A stretch of 64,000 nucleotides of DNA from Paenibacillus etheri. GTDB taxonomy: Bacteria; Bacillota; Bacilli; Paenibacillales; Paenibacillaceae. Each line of letters begins with the position of its first letter. Within the stretch, counting starts at the first letter, position 1. Shown here piece by piece: positions 43,903 to 53,903 of the stretch. The stretch covers positions 1 to 64,000 of the forward strand of contig NZ_LCZJ02000065.1 in the NCBI RefSeq assembly GCF_001012825.1, written 5' to 3'. The notes under the pieces were generated by a model. The model did no database searches, was not told where the DNA came from, and was given only the letters and a program-made list of their open reading frames with translations. The position numbers were made by a program, and so were the translations under genes.

Positions 43903-44766
43903 TTGGCAGGCACAGTCCCACTCCAAGCCCCCCGGCTACAGAAGAATACGTCCTCGCCAGCAACAACGGAAACCAAGGTTGTAAAATGGGCGTTGATTGC
44001 AGCAGCTGGACTAGTCCTTTTTTGGCTAATTGCTCTGCCTTTGATTGTCGTGCTGACAGAGGCGCTGAAAAAAGGCTGGGACGTATATATAGCTGCTCTG
44101 ACCGATCCGGATGCCCGTTCCGCACTGCGGCTGACACTGCTTGTAGCAGCGATCACTGTGCCGCTGAACACCTTCTTTGGTGTAGCGGCTGCGTGGGCAG
44201 TAACGAAGTTTCGTTTCCGCGGCAAAGGGTTTCTCATTACCTTGATTGATCTACCCTTTGCAGTTTCGCCTGTTATCGGAGGTCTGATCTTTGTGCTCGT
44301 CTTCGGCGCCAATGGCTGGTTTGGTCCTTGGCTGAGCGCCCATGATATCAAGATCGTATTTGCGCTTCCAGGCATCGTACTTGCGACACTGTTTGTTACG
44401 TTTCCCTTTGTGGCGCGTGAGTTGATTCCACTGATGGAGGATCAAGGGACACAGGAGGAAGAGGCGGCGATTACCCTCGGAGCACACGGGTGGCAAATTT
44501 TTTTCAGAGTCACGCTTCCTAATATTAAATGGGGTTTATTATACGGTATTATCTTGTGTAATGCGCGGGCTATGGGCGAGTTCGGTGCAGTCTCAGTGGT
44601 GTCCGGGCATGTACGTGGGGAGACAAATACACTGCCGCTGCACGTTGAGATTTTGTACAATGAATATCAATTTTCAGCGTCTTTTGCAGTAGCTTCACTT
44701 CTCCTGTTGTTGGCTTTGGTGACGATGATTATTAAAAGCTGGTTATCACGAAAAAATGCCCATTGA
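43903..44766 (+). CDS. cysW: Sulfate ABC transporter permease CysW
   Basis: A 287-residue permease with six helices. [22 protein letters not shown] and NGWFGPWL mark the CysW type, [19 protein letters not shown] is the EAA loop, and [17 protein letters not shown] follows. The start is TTG at 43903, nine bases after AAAGGAGG. It needs a CysA ATPase, which is not encoded nearby. The strong own ribosome site suits translation after a long untranslated interval. Confidence 0.92.
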   Translation: MAGTVPLQAPRLQKNTSSPATTETKVVKWALIAAAGLVLFWLIALPLIVVLTEALKKGWDVYIAALTDPDARSALRLTLLVAAITVPLNTFFGVAAAWAVTKFRFRGKGFLITLIDLPFAVSPVIGGLIFVLVFGANGWFGPWLSAHDIKIVFALPGIVLATLFVTFPFVARELIPLMEDQGTQEEEAAITLGAHGWQIFFRVTLPNIKWGLLYGIILCNARAMGEFGAVSVVSGHVRGETNTLPLHVEILYNEYQFSASFAVASLLLLLALVTMIIKSWLSRKNAH

Positions 44767-44877
44767 CAGTACTTTTGGTTCCGTGCTAAGTTAATTCATA
44801 GTATACTGGTTGGTAATTACGGAATTATGGAAATAAGGCGGATATAATCCTTTGGATGGGGAAAGGGAGGCTAGAGA

Positions 44878-45102
44878 ATGGCTAAACCGCTGAAAGTGGA
44901 TGATTTATGGCTTACGCGGATTGCAGGACTTCTGGATGATATAGAATTTGGCTCCTTGCACATTGTAGTGCATGAAGGTCAGATCGTTCAGATGGAGCGT
45001 ACGGAACGCAAACGTTTTGAGAATAGCAGTGGCAACGTAAGTGGGCGTTACATTGGTGAAGGCGGAAACCGGCGAGCCGATTCCCAATCGGCAGGACGTT
45101 GA
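44878..45102 (+). CDS. yezD: YezD-family (DUF2292) small protein
   Basis: A 74-residue protein. IAGLLDDIEFGSLHIVVHEGQIVQMERTERKRF is the DUF2292/YezD domain, which is commonly found with sulfur-assimilation genes; its function is unknown. The ~25-residue tail (NSSGNVSGRYIGEGG onward) is extra relative to the core domain. GGAAAGGGAGG precedes the ATG. It is the last gene of the sulfate operon, followed by a terminator. Confidence 0.82.
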   Translation: MAKPLKVDDLWLTRIAGLLDDIEFGSLHIVVHEGQIVQMERTERKRFENSSGNVSGRYIGEGGNRRADSQSAGR

Positions 45103-45152
45103 TACAATCTCGGGCAATCATAAAGGTATATATCATATTTGAGGATAACGCT

Positions 45153-45190
45153 AATACCCCACTCCTGGACAGGGGTGGGGTATTTTTTCT
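45153..45190. terminator. Terminator of the sulfate operon
   Basis: AATACCCCAC-tCCTG and CAGG-ggtGGGGTATT form a strong stem followed by TTTTTT. Confidence 0.9.
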
Positions 45191-45209
45191 GACGTTTCAC
45201 TTGCTCCTA

Positions 45210-45518
45210 TTAATAACGAGGTGCCTGACGAGAAGAGGAAATTCCTTCAAACAGCAGTACGAGCGCGGTGACGCCATGCATGACCCAACCTACGATAGGG
45301 ATAAACGCTAAAATCGAGGTGATAATGCCTAGAACGTTTCCAACAATGGGTTTCCGCTCTCTTTGCAGGATTACAATAGCTACAGCGTGGAGCAAAAAGG
45401 CAATGGCAAGAGGGACCCAGCCATTCGCTATAATAAAGAGACCGCCAATGACAGGCAGAGCCAGAAAAGCTTCATAAGCGAACGTTCCCCATTTAAACAG
45501 CTTTGCTACAGGAGACAT
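45210..45518 (-). CDS. Small membrane protein, unknown function
   Basis: A 102-residue protein with three helices (about 16-33, 37-50 and 60-90): ALPVIGGLFIIANGWVPLAI, then ILQRERKPIVGNVLGIITSI and AFIPIVGWVMHGVTALVLLF. The pattern resembles small Bacillales membrane proteins with no assigned role. AGGTTGGTG precedes the ATG. It is convergent to the sulfate operon. Confidence 0.68.
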   Translation of the reverse strand: MSPVAKLFKWGTFAYEAFLALPVIGGLFIIANGWVPLAIAFLLHAVAIVILQRERKPIVGNVLGIITSILAFIPIVGWVMHGVTALVLLFEGISSSRQAPRY

Positions 45519-45724
45519 TTTGTTTCACCAACCTTTTTAGAATATGGTTATAAATACTATTCCACACAGTGAGTAATAGAATTCAAGAATATAATACTTT
45601 CCACTACGGTGGATGTGTGTGCTTTAAACCATATGAATAGCATAGTGAATATTGGTAATAGACGGCTTTTTCATATTCATATATAGTGTGAGTTAGATAA
45701 TTCCAAAAGAGTGTAAGAATATAC

Positions 45725-45768
45725 GATCACCCAATGAGGATAAAAAAACGTTCCTATTAGGTGATTTT
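45725..45768 (+). terminator. Terminator-like hairpin in the leader of the AraC-type regulator
   Basis: GATCACC..AAT..AGGA (45725-45740) pairs with TCCT..TT..GGTGAT (45751-45763), followed by TTTTTAG, 34 bases before the regulator start. No + strand gene between 45102 and here needs it, so it may attenuate the regulator. Confidence 0.5.
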
Positions 45769-45801
45769 TAGTTCATAAGGAATCGCCAAGGGGAGATCAC
45801 A

Positions 45802-48066
45802 ATGCTTAGGAAGTCCTTTTTCACAAAACTGCTTATCGCTTATCTCATTATTGTATTCGCTTACACGATGATTGCGGTCTGCCTTTCTTTTTTTAAAGAC
45901 GGTCAAAGAGTGCGATCGGAATTGAGTCAAAACCAGCAGAATTTTCTCATGCAATCGCGCGACAAAATTGATACGAAACTCGGCGTTTCTTTCAATTTAA
46001 TTGCGCAATTGAGACGTAATGATCATGTTGTTAAATTCGCGGAAAAAAAACGTGATTACTATGAGATCACACAAACCTCTTATGCACTGCAAAATTATAT
46101 AGACGCATTCTCTGAATTCGGATATAGCATCGATTTAATGAAGACTAACGACGATCTGGTCATTACGCCGCAAATTTCGTCGGATAGAAGACGCTATATG
46201 GAAGATATGGGAATGACTGGTGAAGATTTAGCGCAATTAGGCACAGACAGCACGAGTCCAACCATAACGTTATCGAGCAGTCGGAATATAACTTCGACGA
46301 ATGGTGAAAGCGCATCCATAATAATCGTTAATCCGGAACGGGTAGGAATAGGGAATTCATTATTTTTTGTGGTCTCCTTCTTTGAACAATTGCTGCTACC
46401 GCCCCTATCACCTGAGTCGCAAGAAGCTTTTGCCATTATCGAGAATGGTCGATACGTTACGCTCAAATCAAGCTTTGACGATAAACGGGGCAAGCAGTTA
46501 CTTGCCTATCCACTGGCACAACTTGATGAACAGGCAACCGGGGATTATGCGAAGCTATCCAATGATGAATTTGATTTCCATTTGATCCGCTCGAAAACAA
46601 TGCCGCAATGGTCGTATCTGTATGTTACACAGAACTACTCGTGGGTAGACTCCTTTTCACCTAATTTAAAAGGGGCTGTACTTTTATTAGTCATTCTTAT
46701 CTTTGTGGGACTTGCGTTCTCTTATACAGTTTCCAGGCGTATGTACCGGCCTGTTGGTCATCTCGTCGGATTGTTCAAAAGCTACGGTGAGCCTGCGGGA
46801 GCAGACGAGTTCGCTTTCTTGAACGAGACAGCGACAAGTATAAGTAAAGCTAATGAACAGATGAAATCCGCGCTCAATGAACACAGGCTTTCGATGAGAG
46901 ACAAGTTTCTGCGGGATTTGCTACATGGACTTGTTCCACCTGACAAGGTGGATAACCTGCTAAATACACATCAACTGCAAAGCCTCTCTACCAACTTAAG
47001 CGTTTGCGTGATTTCATTCTCGAACGCTAAGGAATTGGAGGAGCAATATTCTAAAGATGTGATTCTTACGATAAAATCAAAGACTTCCTTGATTATTCAT
47101 GAACAGTTGAAAGTCCATTTCCCTTGCGAGCTGCTTGATCACGATTTCACCAAATTCGTCTTCATAATCTGTGAATCCGATACGGAATCGATTCAGAAAA
47201 AGCTCATGAAAGCGATGGCTCAAATCGAGGACGCACATGCATACGGATTGACTGCAGCTGTAGGCCGGCCCGTAGCCTCTGCTGGCGAAATTGACCGTTC
47301 CTTTATTCAGGCGCTTGATATCCTAAAGCGGAGATCGGCAGTGGATAAGACTTCAGTCATTACTTATAAACAACTCAGTCAAGTTCAGATGGTTAGCTAT
47401 TATTATCCTATCGATACGGAACGAGAGCTTATAAGTTATGTGATCCGCGGCAAGAGGGAAAATGCATTAAATACGCTAAACCGTCTTCTATCGGAAAATC
47501 TGGAGCAAAGGCAGTTAACACGGCAGCAGCTCGACCAGTTCAGCTTGCTTGTTTTGGCTACACTGAGTCGAATTATCCAGCAGTTGAATATGTCTTTCGA
47601 AGAGTTCGTTCAGGCTCACAAGGAATCTCTGGACATCGTGCAGCATGGCGAATCGAAGGAGCTGATGGTTTCGGCCATCACGACCTTGTTTAGCGTCATG
47701 ATCGATACGATAGATCAGCAGAATGAAATGATGGATAATAGCACGGTCAAACGTATGATCGAATATATTCATGACAACTACAACAGGGATTTATCGCTTA
47801 GCATGATAGCGGAGGAGTTTAACTTCTCTCCCGGTTATGTCAGCATCGCGTTCAAAAATCATTCCGGAGAAAACTTTAAAGATTACTTGAATTTTTATCG
47901 TGTGCAGCAAGCTAAAGAAATTATGCGCCAGCAGAAAGACATCAAGATTGGCGATTTGGCGCTGATGGTCGGCTGCAACAATGCGAATACGTTTATTCGC
48001 ATGTTCCGCAAGTATGAAGGATTAGCTCCTGGCCAGTATGCGAAGAAGCTTAACGAGAAGCAATAG
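45802..48066 (+). CDS. Membrane-bound AraC-family regulator (YesS type)
   Basis: A 754-residue protein. A membrane helix at about 10-30, an extracellular sensor domain of about 250 residues, a second helix near 293-311 (AVLLLVILIFVGLAFSYTV), a cytoplasmic linker region, and a C-terminal AraC domain (about 655-752) with MIAEEFNFSPGYVSIAFK and IGDLALMVGCNNANTFIRMF. Such one-component regulators sense extracellular oligosaccharide breakdown and activate adjacent polysaccharide-utilisation genes. The transporter, lyase and GH88 genes downstream are the likely targets. AAGGGGAG precedes the ATG. Confidence 0.88.
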   Translation: MLRKSFFTKLLIAYLIIVFAYTMIAVCLSFFKDGQRVRSELSQNQQNFLMQSRDKIDTKLGVSFNLIAQLRRNDHVVKFAEKKRDYYEITQTSYALQNYIDAFSEFGYSIDLMKTNDDLVITPQISSDRRRYMEDMGMTGEDLAQLGTDSTSPTITLSSSRNITSTNGESASIIIVNPERVGIGNSLFFVVSFFEQLLLPPLSPESQEAFAIIENGRYVTLKSSFDDKRGKQLLAYPLAQLDEQATGDYAKLSNDEFDFHLIRSKTMPQWSYLYVTQNYSWVDSFSPNLKGAVLLLVILIFVGLAFSYTVSRRMYRPVGHLVGLFKSYGEPAGADEFAFLNETATSISKANEQMKSALNEHRLSMRDKFLRDLLHGLVPPDKVDNLLNTHQLQSLSTNLSVCVISFSNAKELEEQYSKDVILTIKSKTSLIIHEQLKVHFPCELLDHDFTKFVFIICESDTESIQKKLMKAMAQIEDAHAYGLTAAVGRPVASAGEIDRSFIQALDILKRRSAVDKTSVITYKQLSQVQMVSYYYPIDTERELISYVIRGKRENALNTLNRLLSENLEQRQLTRQQLDQFSLLVLATLSRIIQQLNMSFEEFVQAHKESLDIVQHGESKELMVSAITTLFSVMIDTIDQQNEMMDNSTVKRMIEYIHDNYNRDLSLSMIAEEFNFSPGYVSIAFKNHSGENFKDYLNFYRVQQAKEIMRQQKDIKIGDLALMVGCNNANTFIRMFRKYEGLAPGQYAKKLNEKQ

Positions 48067-48074
48067 GGCTTCAA

Positions 48075-48184
48075 GGCTTCATATAATGAAAATTGTTGAT
48101 TCAACAATAGCCGCCTAGCCTAAGTGCTAGGCGGCTATTGTATGTTCGATGGCCGTTTCTCTATAACGAGAAATTGTTGATACA
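48075..48184 (+). repeat. ~110-bp repeat A, includes a strong hairpin
   Basis: The element includes GCCGCCTAGC-N6-GCTAGGCGGC (48105-48140 with flanks), then TTTCTCTATAACGAGAAA. It is clearly homologous to 55058-55169. The hairpin is a probable terminator for the regulator gene but lacks a T-run. Confidence 0.75.
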
Positions 48185-48246
48185 TGAAAAAATGCACATT
48201 ATAGACCATGACATAAAGAGTTGATGCTAGATGAAATAATGGCGAT

Positions 48247-48260
48247 AGACAGCGCTTACA
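48247..48260 (+). promoter_or_regulatory. Candidate CcpA cre site
   Basis: AGACAGCGCTTACA matches the cre consensus at 12 of 14 positions, including the central CG. It lies about 90 bases before the sugar-permease start and would give carbon catabolite control. Confidence 0.5.
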
Positions 48261-48352
48261 TTCGTTCCTATAGTTTAAATTGCAACGCTGACCTTTCAAA
48301 TGGGAGCGCTCCTGAAGGGCTCAGCTAAACATCGTTGCGAGAGGAGAAGAGG

Positions 48353-49273
48353 GTGCTGCTTAACTTTAAAGAAATAAAAACCAACCTGGTCAGGGACCGT
48401 TATCTTTATCTGCTCCTGATACCGTTTCTGGCTTGGTATATCATCTTTGCGTATAAGCCGATGTATGGTCTGCAAATCGCCTTTAAGGATTTCAGTGTAT
48501 ATAAAGGAATTGAAGCGAGTCCCTGGGTGGGGTTTGAACACTTCGAGAGCTTTTTTAAAAGTCCATATTTCTGGCGGCTATTAAAAAACACTGTATTGCT
48601 CAGTTTGTATCAATTGCTGTTCGCGTTTCCTGTGCCGATTATCCTCGCTTTGTTATTTAACGAATTGAAGAACGGGGTTTTCAAATCAACGGTGCAGACC
48701 TTTACGTATTTGCCCCATTTTATTTCAGTCGTTGTCGTAGCTGGGATTGTTACCAACTTTTTGGCTCCTAGTAACGGTATTATCAATATCCTGATTGAGA
48801 TGATGGGTGGCGAAAAGCAGTACTTTCTGACCAATCCCGATTATTTCCGAACGATTTTTATCGGGTCCATGGATATTTGGAAGGAAGCGGGGTTTGGTAC
48901 CATCATCTATATAGCCGCTTTGTCCGGCGTCAATCCGGCCTTGTACGAAGCGGCGGTTATCGATGGAGCTAACAAATGGAAGCAAATGTGGCATATTACA
49001 CTTCCCGCCATCATTCCAACGATCGCAATTATGCTTGTCATGAAGGTGGGTTCCATGCTGGAAGTTGGCTATGAGGCAATCATCCTTCTGTATCAGCCAG
49101 CCACCTATGAGGCAGCCGACGTTATTAACACCTACGTGTACCGGTCCGGTCTGCAGGATGCACGTTACGACCTGGCGACAGCGGTGGGGCTGTTCAATGC
49201 CGTCGTTGGATTTATTCTCGTCGTATTTGCCAATAAGATGAGCAAGAAGTTAACGGATACTGGATTATGGTAG
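48353..49273 (+). CDS. lplB: LplB-type sugar ABC transporter permease
   Basis: A 306-residue permease with six helices. YLLLIPFLAWYIIFAYKPMYGLQIAFKDF is the usual LplB opening, and YEAAVIDGANKWKQMWHITLP the EAA loop. The chosen start is GTG at 48353, seven bases after GAGGAG; the frame extends back to a TTG at 48335. In Paenibacillus such permeases import oligosaccharides with YtcP and a large lipoprotein; the shared MsmX-type ATPase is usually encoded elsewhere, as here. Confidence 0.9.
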   Translation: MLLNFKEIKTNLVRDRYLYLLLIPFLAWYIIFAYKPMYGLQIAFKDFSVYKGIEASPWVGFEHFESFFKSPYFWRLLKNTVLLSLYQLLFAFPVPIILALLFNELKNGVFKSTVQTFTYLPHFISVVVVAGIVTNFLAPSNGIINILIEMMGGEKQYFLTNPDYFRTIFIGSMDIWKEAGFGTIIYIAALSGVNPALYEAAVIDGANKWKQMWHITLPAIIPTIAIMLVMKVGSMLEVGYEAIILLYQPATYEAADVINTYVYRSGLQDARYDLATAVGLFNAVVGFILVVFANKMSKKLTDTGLW

Positions 49274-49283
49274 GTGATGGAAG

Positions 49284-50144
49284 ATGAAAAAAACCAGAGG
49301 CGAAAAGCTGTTTTATATCTTTAACTGTGTATTTCTTGGAAGTATTGCTTTGCTTGCATTGTACCCTTTTGTGTATGTCTTATCCGCATCCATCAGCTCC
49401 TCCGACGCGGTCGTTACTGGCAAAGTGATCTTGTTGCCGAAAGATATTAACTTTGACTCCTATGCAAAGGTATTATCGGAAAAGGGGATTTGGATTGCCT
49501 ACTTAAACACGTTCTATTACACCATATTCGGCGTAATGGCCAACTTGATTCTCACCATTTGCGGTGCGTATGCCTTGTCTAAGAAACGGATTGTGGGGCG
49601 AACGGCCATCAGCTTCTTTATCGCGCTGACGATGTGGTTCCAACCGGGTATGATTCCGATGTATCTTAATTTCCGAGATTTGAACATGCTCGATAGCAGG
49701 TTCACAATTGTTATCGGATTCGCGATTACGACCTTCTATGTGTTCCTCATGAGAACGTTCTTCCAGGGCATTCCGGAGGAACTCGAGGAAGCGGCGAAGG
49801 TTGACGGAGCAAATGATCTGACGATCTTATGGAAGGTGTATCTGCCGCTGTCCAAAGCCGCCCTTGTGACGATCGGATTATTCTATGCGGTGCACCGCTG
49901 GAATGGATACTTCTGGACGATGATCCTACTGAGCGACGAGAGCAAGGTGCCGCTACAAGTCCTGCTAAAGAAGCTGATCGTTGAGATGAATGTGAATGAT
50001 GAGATGGGCAATATGGCGTTATATTCAAAGGAAACGATCATCTATGCGACTATCATCATTTCCATTATTCCGATTGTTGCAGCCTATCCCTTCATTCAGA
50101 AATATTTCGTCAAAGGGACCATGATCGGCTCCGTCAAAGGCTAG
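49284..50144 (+). CDS. ytcP: YtcP-type sugar ABC transporter permease
   Basis: A 286-residue permease with six helices. It begins with FVYVLSASISSSDAVVTGKV, has EEAAKVDGANDLTILWKVYL as EAA loop, and ends YPFIQKYFVKGTMIGSVKG, the family's conserved C-terminus. It pairs with LplB. The ten-base gap from lplB and AGGTGATGG before the ATG indicate one transcript. Confidence 0.92.
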   Translation: MKKTRGEKLFYIFNCVFLGSIALLALYPFVYVLSASISSSDAVVTGKVILLPKDINFDSYAKVLSEKGIWIAYLNTFYYTIFGVMANLILTICGAYALSKKRIVGRTAISFFIALTMWFQPGMIPMYLNFRDLNMLDSRFTIVIGFAITTFYVFLMRTFFQGIPEELEEAAKVDGANDLTILWKVYLPLSKAALVTIGLFYAVHRWNGYFWTMILLSDESKVPLQVLLKKLIVEMNVNDEMGNMALYSKETIIYATIIISIIPIVAAYPFIQKYFVKGTMIGSVKG

Positions 50145-50202
50145 TGGCTGTTTCCAACTTTTTATTATGAAAGCAAGAAACCAATATTGGGAGGTCATGA
50201 AT

Positions 50203-51825
50203 GTGGGTAACAAAAAATGGATGAAATCATCTGCAATAATCATGATGACAGTCGGTATGCTGCTGGCAGGCTGTAGTAATAATAACGCTCCGCAAAATAG
50301 TGGAAGCCCGGCTAATGATTCAAAAGGGTCGGATACACAACCGCTATCCGGGCACCAGATCGTTAAAGATCCGCTTGAACTGAAGATCCACATGCACTAC
50401 ACAGATACGTTTATATACGATGATAACTGGCCTATCTTCAAAGAGGCGGAAGCGATGACCAATATTAAGCTGAAGGGAACCGCATCTAAGGCCTCGACGA
50501 ATAGTAAAGAACTGTTCAATACAATGATGGCTTCAGGGAAAATTCCGGATCTGGTTCATCATCAAATTAAAGAGCAGTACGACAGCCTTGGGATTGAAGG
50601 GGCCTTTCTCGAGCTAGATGGATTGATCGAAGAACATGCACCGAACATTAAAAAGTTCTTGTCCGAACATCCAGATGCAGCCAAATTTATGAAAGCTTAT
50701 AACGGCAAGACGTATTTCCTAAACTTTACGCCAGATGGACCGGCTGCCAAGGGCTGGTTTGTACGCCAGGATTGGCTGGATAAGTTGGGACTTGAGCAGC
50801 CGAAAACGGTAGATGAGCTGCATGCACTATTAAAAGCATTCAAAGAAAAAGATCCGAACGGTAACGGAGTAAACGATGAAATTCCATACTTTAGCCGAAC
50901 GAAGCTGGATGGAATTTACGATTTGTTGATCCAGTGGGGCGTGCGGGGCGGGGCCGATGCGGCTAAACGCGGATTTTACGCGGACAACGGTGTCGTCAAG
51001 TACGGCATGTATGAGCCGGGCTATAAGACGGCAATCGAGAATATTGCGAAGTGGTACAAGGAAGGCCTAATCGATAAAGAAATCTTCACCCGCGGAGCGA
51101 AAGCGCGTGACATTTTGCTCGGAGACAATATAGGTGGCATAACGCACGACTGGTTCGCCAGCACGGCTAACTTCAATGACATTCTTGCGACTAAGATTCC
51201 TGGCTTCTCCTTTGGTCCGATGACGCCTCCAGCGAATACTGAGGGCAAAGTCGTCGAAGAGAGCTCCCGTAAGCAGACGCATGCGAGCGGGTGGGGAATC
51301 TCGGCGGCAACTAAGCATCCCGTCGAAGCGATCAAATATATGGATTTCTGGTTCTCAGAGGAGGGCCGGAGACTGATGAACTTTGGCATCGAAGGAAAAC
51401 ACTACGATCTCGTGGACGGCAAGCCGAAGTTTAAAAAATCCATATTGGAAAATAAAGAAAAGACAGTGATTCAACAGCTTCAGGAAGAGGGAGGACAAAT
51501 TGAGCTCGCCTTCCATCAAGACTATGCTTACGAAGAACAATGGACAAACGCGACTGCATTGAAAGGCATCAAGGAATACATTGACAATGGCTTTATTATG
51601 GAGGCTTATCCGCCGATTTCGTATACGGATGAGGAACGGACCAAATTTGAAGAGTTAAATGCTGGCGTACTGACTTATGTTGAGGAAAAGCTGCAGAGAT
51701 GGGTGCTAGGTGTGGAACCGGTCAACGATGAGACATTCAGTAAGTATATCAAGGAATTGGAAGATTTAGGTATTAAGGATTTGCTTGCGTTAGAGCAAGT
51801 CGCATACGACCGTTACATGAAATAG
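50203..51825 (+). CDS. Extracellular sugar-binding lipoprotein of the LplB/YtcP importer
   Basis: A 540-residue lipoprotein (lipobox LLAGC, Cys about 25). The binding region has HMHYTDTFIYDDNWPIF, then NGKTYFLNFTPDG, and PNGNGVNDEIPYF, a D/N-x-N-G-N-G-x-x-D/N-E calcium-type loop typical of Paenibacillus oligosaccharide-binding proteins. GTG at 50203 was chosen, eight bases after GGGAGG; an ATG six bases earlier is too close. It captures uronide oligosaccharides, judging by the lyase and GH88 that follow. Confidence 0.88.
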   Translation: MGNKKWMKSSAIIMMTVGMLLAGCSNNNAPQNSGSPANDSKGSDTQPLSGHQIVKDPLELKIHMHYTDTFIYDDNWPIFKEAEAMTNIKLKGTASKASTNSKELFNTMMASGKIPDLVHHQIKEQYDSLGIEGAFLELDGLIEEHAPNIKKFLSEHPDAAKFMKAYNGKTYFLNFTPDGPAAKGWFVRQDWLDKLGLEQPKTVDELHALLKAFKEKDPNGNGVNDEIPYFSRTKLDGIYDLLIQWGVRGGADAAKRGFYADNGVVKYGMYEPGYKTAIENIAKWYKEGLIDKEIFTRGAKARDILLGDNIGGITHDWFASTANFNDILATKIPGFSFGPMTPPANTEGKVVEESSRKQTHASGWGISAATKHPVEAIKYMDFWFSEEGRRLMNFGIEGKHYDLVDGKPKFKKSILENKEKTVIQQLQEEGGQIELAFHQDYAYEEQWTNATALKGIKEYIDNGFIMEAYPPISYTDEERTKFEELNAGVLTYVEEKLQRWVLGVEPVNDETFSKYIKELEDLGIKDLLALEQVAYDRYMK

Positions 51826-51904
51826 TTGGAATCGCTCCTTCCGGAGTCTAGATGATTTCGGAGGGAGCATTCATAATCGAAAATAACCTAACGGAGATGG
51901 ATAA

Positions 51905-53860
51905 ATGAATCTGCAATCATTGCTGAAAGAGCAGATGACTACGACGGAGCTATTAGCTAACTTGCGTTCGCGGCTTGAGCCGATGGATGAGAAGGCCGCC
52001 TATATCGCAGCCCATATGCCTGATCATGTGCGCGAGACGATCGCGAATGCTGAATTCGCTTATCAAGGAATGATCATGCTTCCTGGTACAGGGGGAGTCA
52101 GGGAGTTTGTCGGGAATCCGCCCAGCTGGATGGAACGCAGACATAATGACAATGAATATTTATGGCAGCTGAATCGCATGAATCATTGGCAGGATTTGCT
52201 GGAAGCCTACTCGCTCACCAAGGACGCGAAGTACGGGCTCAAGGTCATCGACGAAATGCTGGACTGGATCGAGACGGTCACTATTCCTGAGGATTTGCTC
52301 GATAAGCCGATTGACTATTTTACGGAATGCCATCCACTGAGGGTCTTGGAGATTGGTATCCGGGGCTACAAAATTTGGCCGCTTGTATTGGAGCATCTAG
52401 GCCGCTCGGAGCTGTTTACGGAGGCAGTATTAGAGCAGTATTTAACGGTCATTTACAAGCAAGTAAAAGCTTTGCGCAACGTGTCGCCTCAGCTGTGGCC
52501 TAAAGCGGATCATAACCATTATTTAATGGAATGTCTGGGCCTTTTGACGACCGCCCTTTACTTTCCCGAGCTGAAAGAAGCTGAGGAATGGAAGGCTTTT
52601 GCGATCAATGGCATCGAAAAGTGTAGCATGGTGCAACTGACGGAGGATGGCGGTCAAATCGAGGGCTGCCCATCGTATCATAATGGCTGCATGTTCTGGT
52701 TCGGGCTGGCTGTGGTTCTGGCTAACCGGTTCCATTTTCAGTTCTCTCCAGCGTACATGGAACGGCTCAGAAAAAATTTGGATTACTCGATCTATTCGTT
52801 AAGACCAACCGGGAAATGTGTACCTGTCGGTGATTCCTATGCGAATCCGCTTGCGGTAATGTCCGGTGTCTATGGGTATTTTGCGTTGGATGATGTTTCC
52901 TGGCTAGGGCTTGCGACGAATTTGATCGATGTGTCTGAGGTGGTACGGGAAGCAAGCAAGCATGTATGGAGGGCACTCGATGTCCGCCAATTCGTGGAAG
53001 AGCTGCATTCTCTGCAGGACAGACAGTTTGTATTGGATAAGCCGTTGACATTCTGGAATCGTACCTTGCATCAAGCGATTATCCGCAGCGGGTGGGATTC
53101 AAAGGCTCTTAGTTTCTTGTTTACATGTAAAAGTCCGATTCAGAATGCCCATGCTCATATCGATTTAATGAGCTTTGATTTTACGGCGCTCGGAAAAGAC
53201 ATGATTTGCGATCCTGGTTTTTTTTGTTACCGGGATGATGAAGACCGTAGGCAGTTTAAGAGCTCAAATTATCACTCTACGCTGCTGATCGATGAGCGAA
53301 ACCATTTCGAGTATATAAACGCCTTTAAATTCGGGCCGCAAAAGCCAGGTGGAATCTACAATGTGGAGGATAGGGGCTTCTATCGGCTCGCCAGCGCCTG
53401 CCATACCAACTACGATCCGGTTGTCCATCACCGGCATATTTCGCTAGTTGATAACCGGTTCGTGCTTATTGCAGATCGGGTAGAAGGGTTGAATGACCAT
53501 AGCGTTCAGCGCTATTTCCATCTGGATTTTGTCGAGGTGAAGGAGAACCCGGGTGGTGTGATAGCCTCTAGCGATATTGCGAATTTGGCGATAGCGACAA
53601 GCCATCCGGGGGAATTGGATCTCCTGCAAGGAAGGCTGTCCGATGAGACAGATCTCTCAAGACCTTCAACAAGGGTACGCTTTCAGGGTAGGTACAGCGG
53701 CACTATTACTTTCTTGACGGTGCTAATTCCTTTCCAAGGGGGGCAGCAGCCTGCCGTTGAGATTATTGAAGATGAGGAAGGTGTATTTGGTCTCGAGCTT
53801 GGAGAGCAGTACTTGGTTTCGATAAGTGAAAGAGATATGCACATAAGCAAACGGGCTTGA
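51905..53860 (+). CDS. Heparinase II/III-family polysaccharide lyase
   Basis: A 651-residue protein. The N-terminal ~330 residues are helical (alpha/alpha toroid; KADHNHYLMECLGLL carries conserved Asn/His), and the C-terminal region is the beta-sandwich heparinase II/III-like domain with SPIQNAHAHIDLMSFDFTALG and SNYHSTLLIDERNHFEY. The family beta-eliminates uronic-acid polysaccharides (heparan, alginate and relatives). No signal peptide is visible, so it probably acts on imported oligosaccharides. The next gene encodes GH88, which removes the unsaturated uronic acid it would create. Confidence 0.87.
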   Translation: MNLQSLLKEQMTTTELLANLRSRLEPMDEKAAYIAAHMPDHVRETIANAEFAYQGMIMLPGTGGVREFVGNPPSWMERRHNDNEYLWQLNRMNHWQDLLEAYSLTKDAKYGLKVIDEMLDWIETVTIPEDLLDKPIDYFTECHPLRVLEIGIRGYKIWPLVLEHLGRSELFTEAVLEQYLTVIYKQVKALRNVSPQLWPKADHNHYLMECLGLLTTALYFPELKEAEEWKAFAINGIEKCSMVQLTEDGGQIEGCPSYHNGCMFWFGLAVVLANRFHFQFSPAYMERLRKNLDYSIYSLRPTGKCVPVGDSYANPLAVMSGVYGYFALDDVSWLGLATNLIDVSEVVREASKHVWRALDVRQFVEELHSLQDRQFVLDKPLTFWNRTLHQAIIRSGWDSKALSFLFTCKSPIQNAHAHIDLMSFDFTALGKDMICDPGFFCYRDDEDRRQFKSSNYHSTLLIDERNHFEYINAFKFGPQKPGGIYNVEDRGFYRLASACHTNYDPVVHHRHISLVDNRFVLIADRVEGLNDHSVQRYFHLDFVEVKENPGGVIASSDIANLAIATSHPGELDLLQGRLSDETDLSRPSTRVRFQGRYSGTITFLTVLIPFQGGQQPAVEIIEDEEGVFGLELGEQYLVSISERDMHISKRA

Positions 53861-53903
53861 AAAGGGGGGGACCCTTAGAAAGTTGAAAATAGGAGTGAAC
53901 AGA

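Noticed and set aside
43770-44375. 201-residue minus-strand ORF across the cysW start
   Set aside because: It is antisense to cysW and the repeat region, with no family resemblance.
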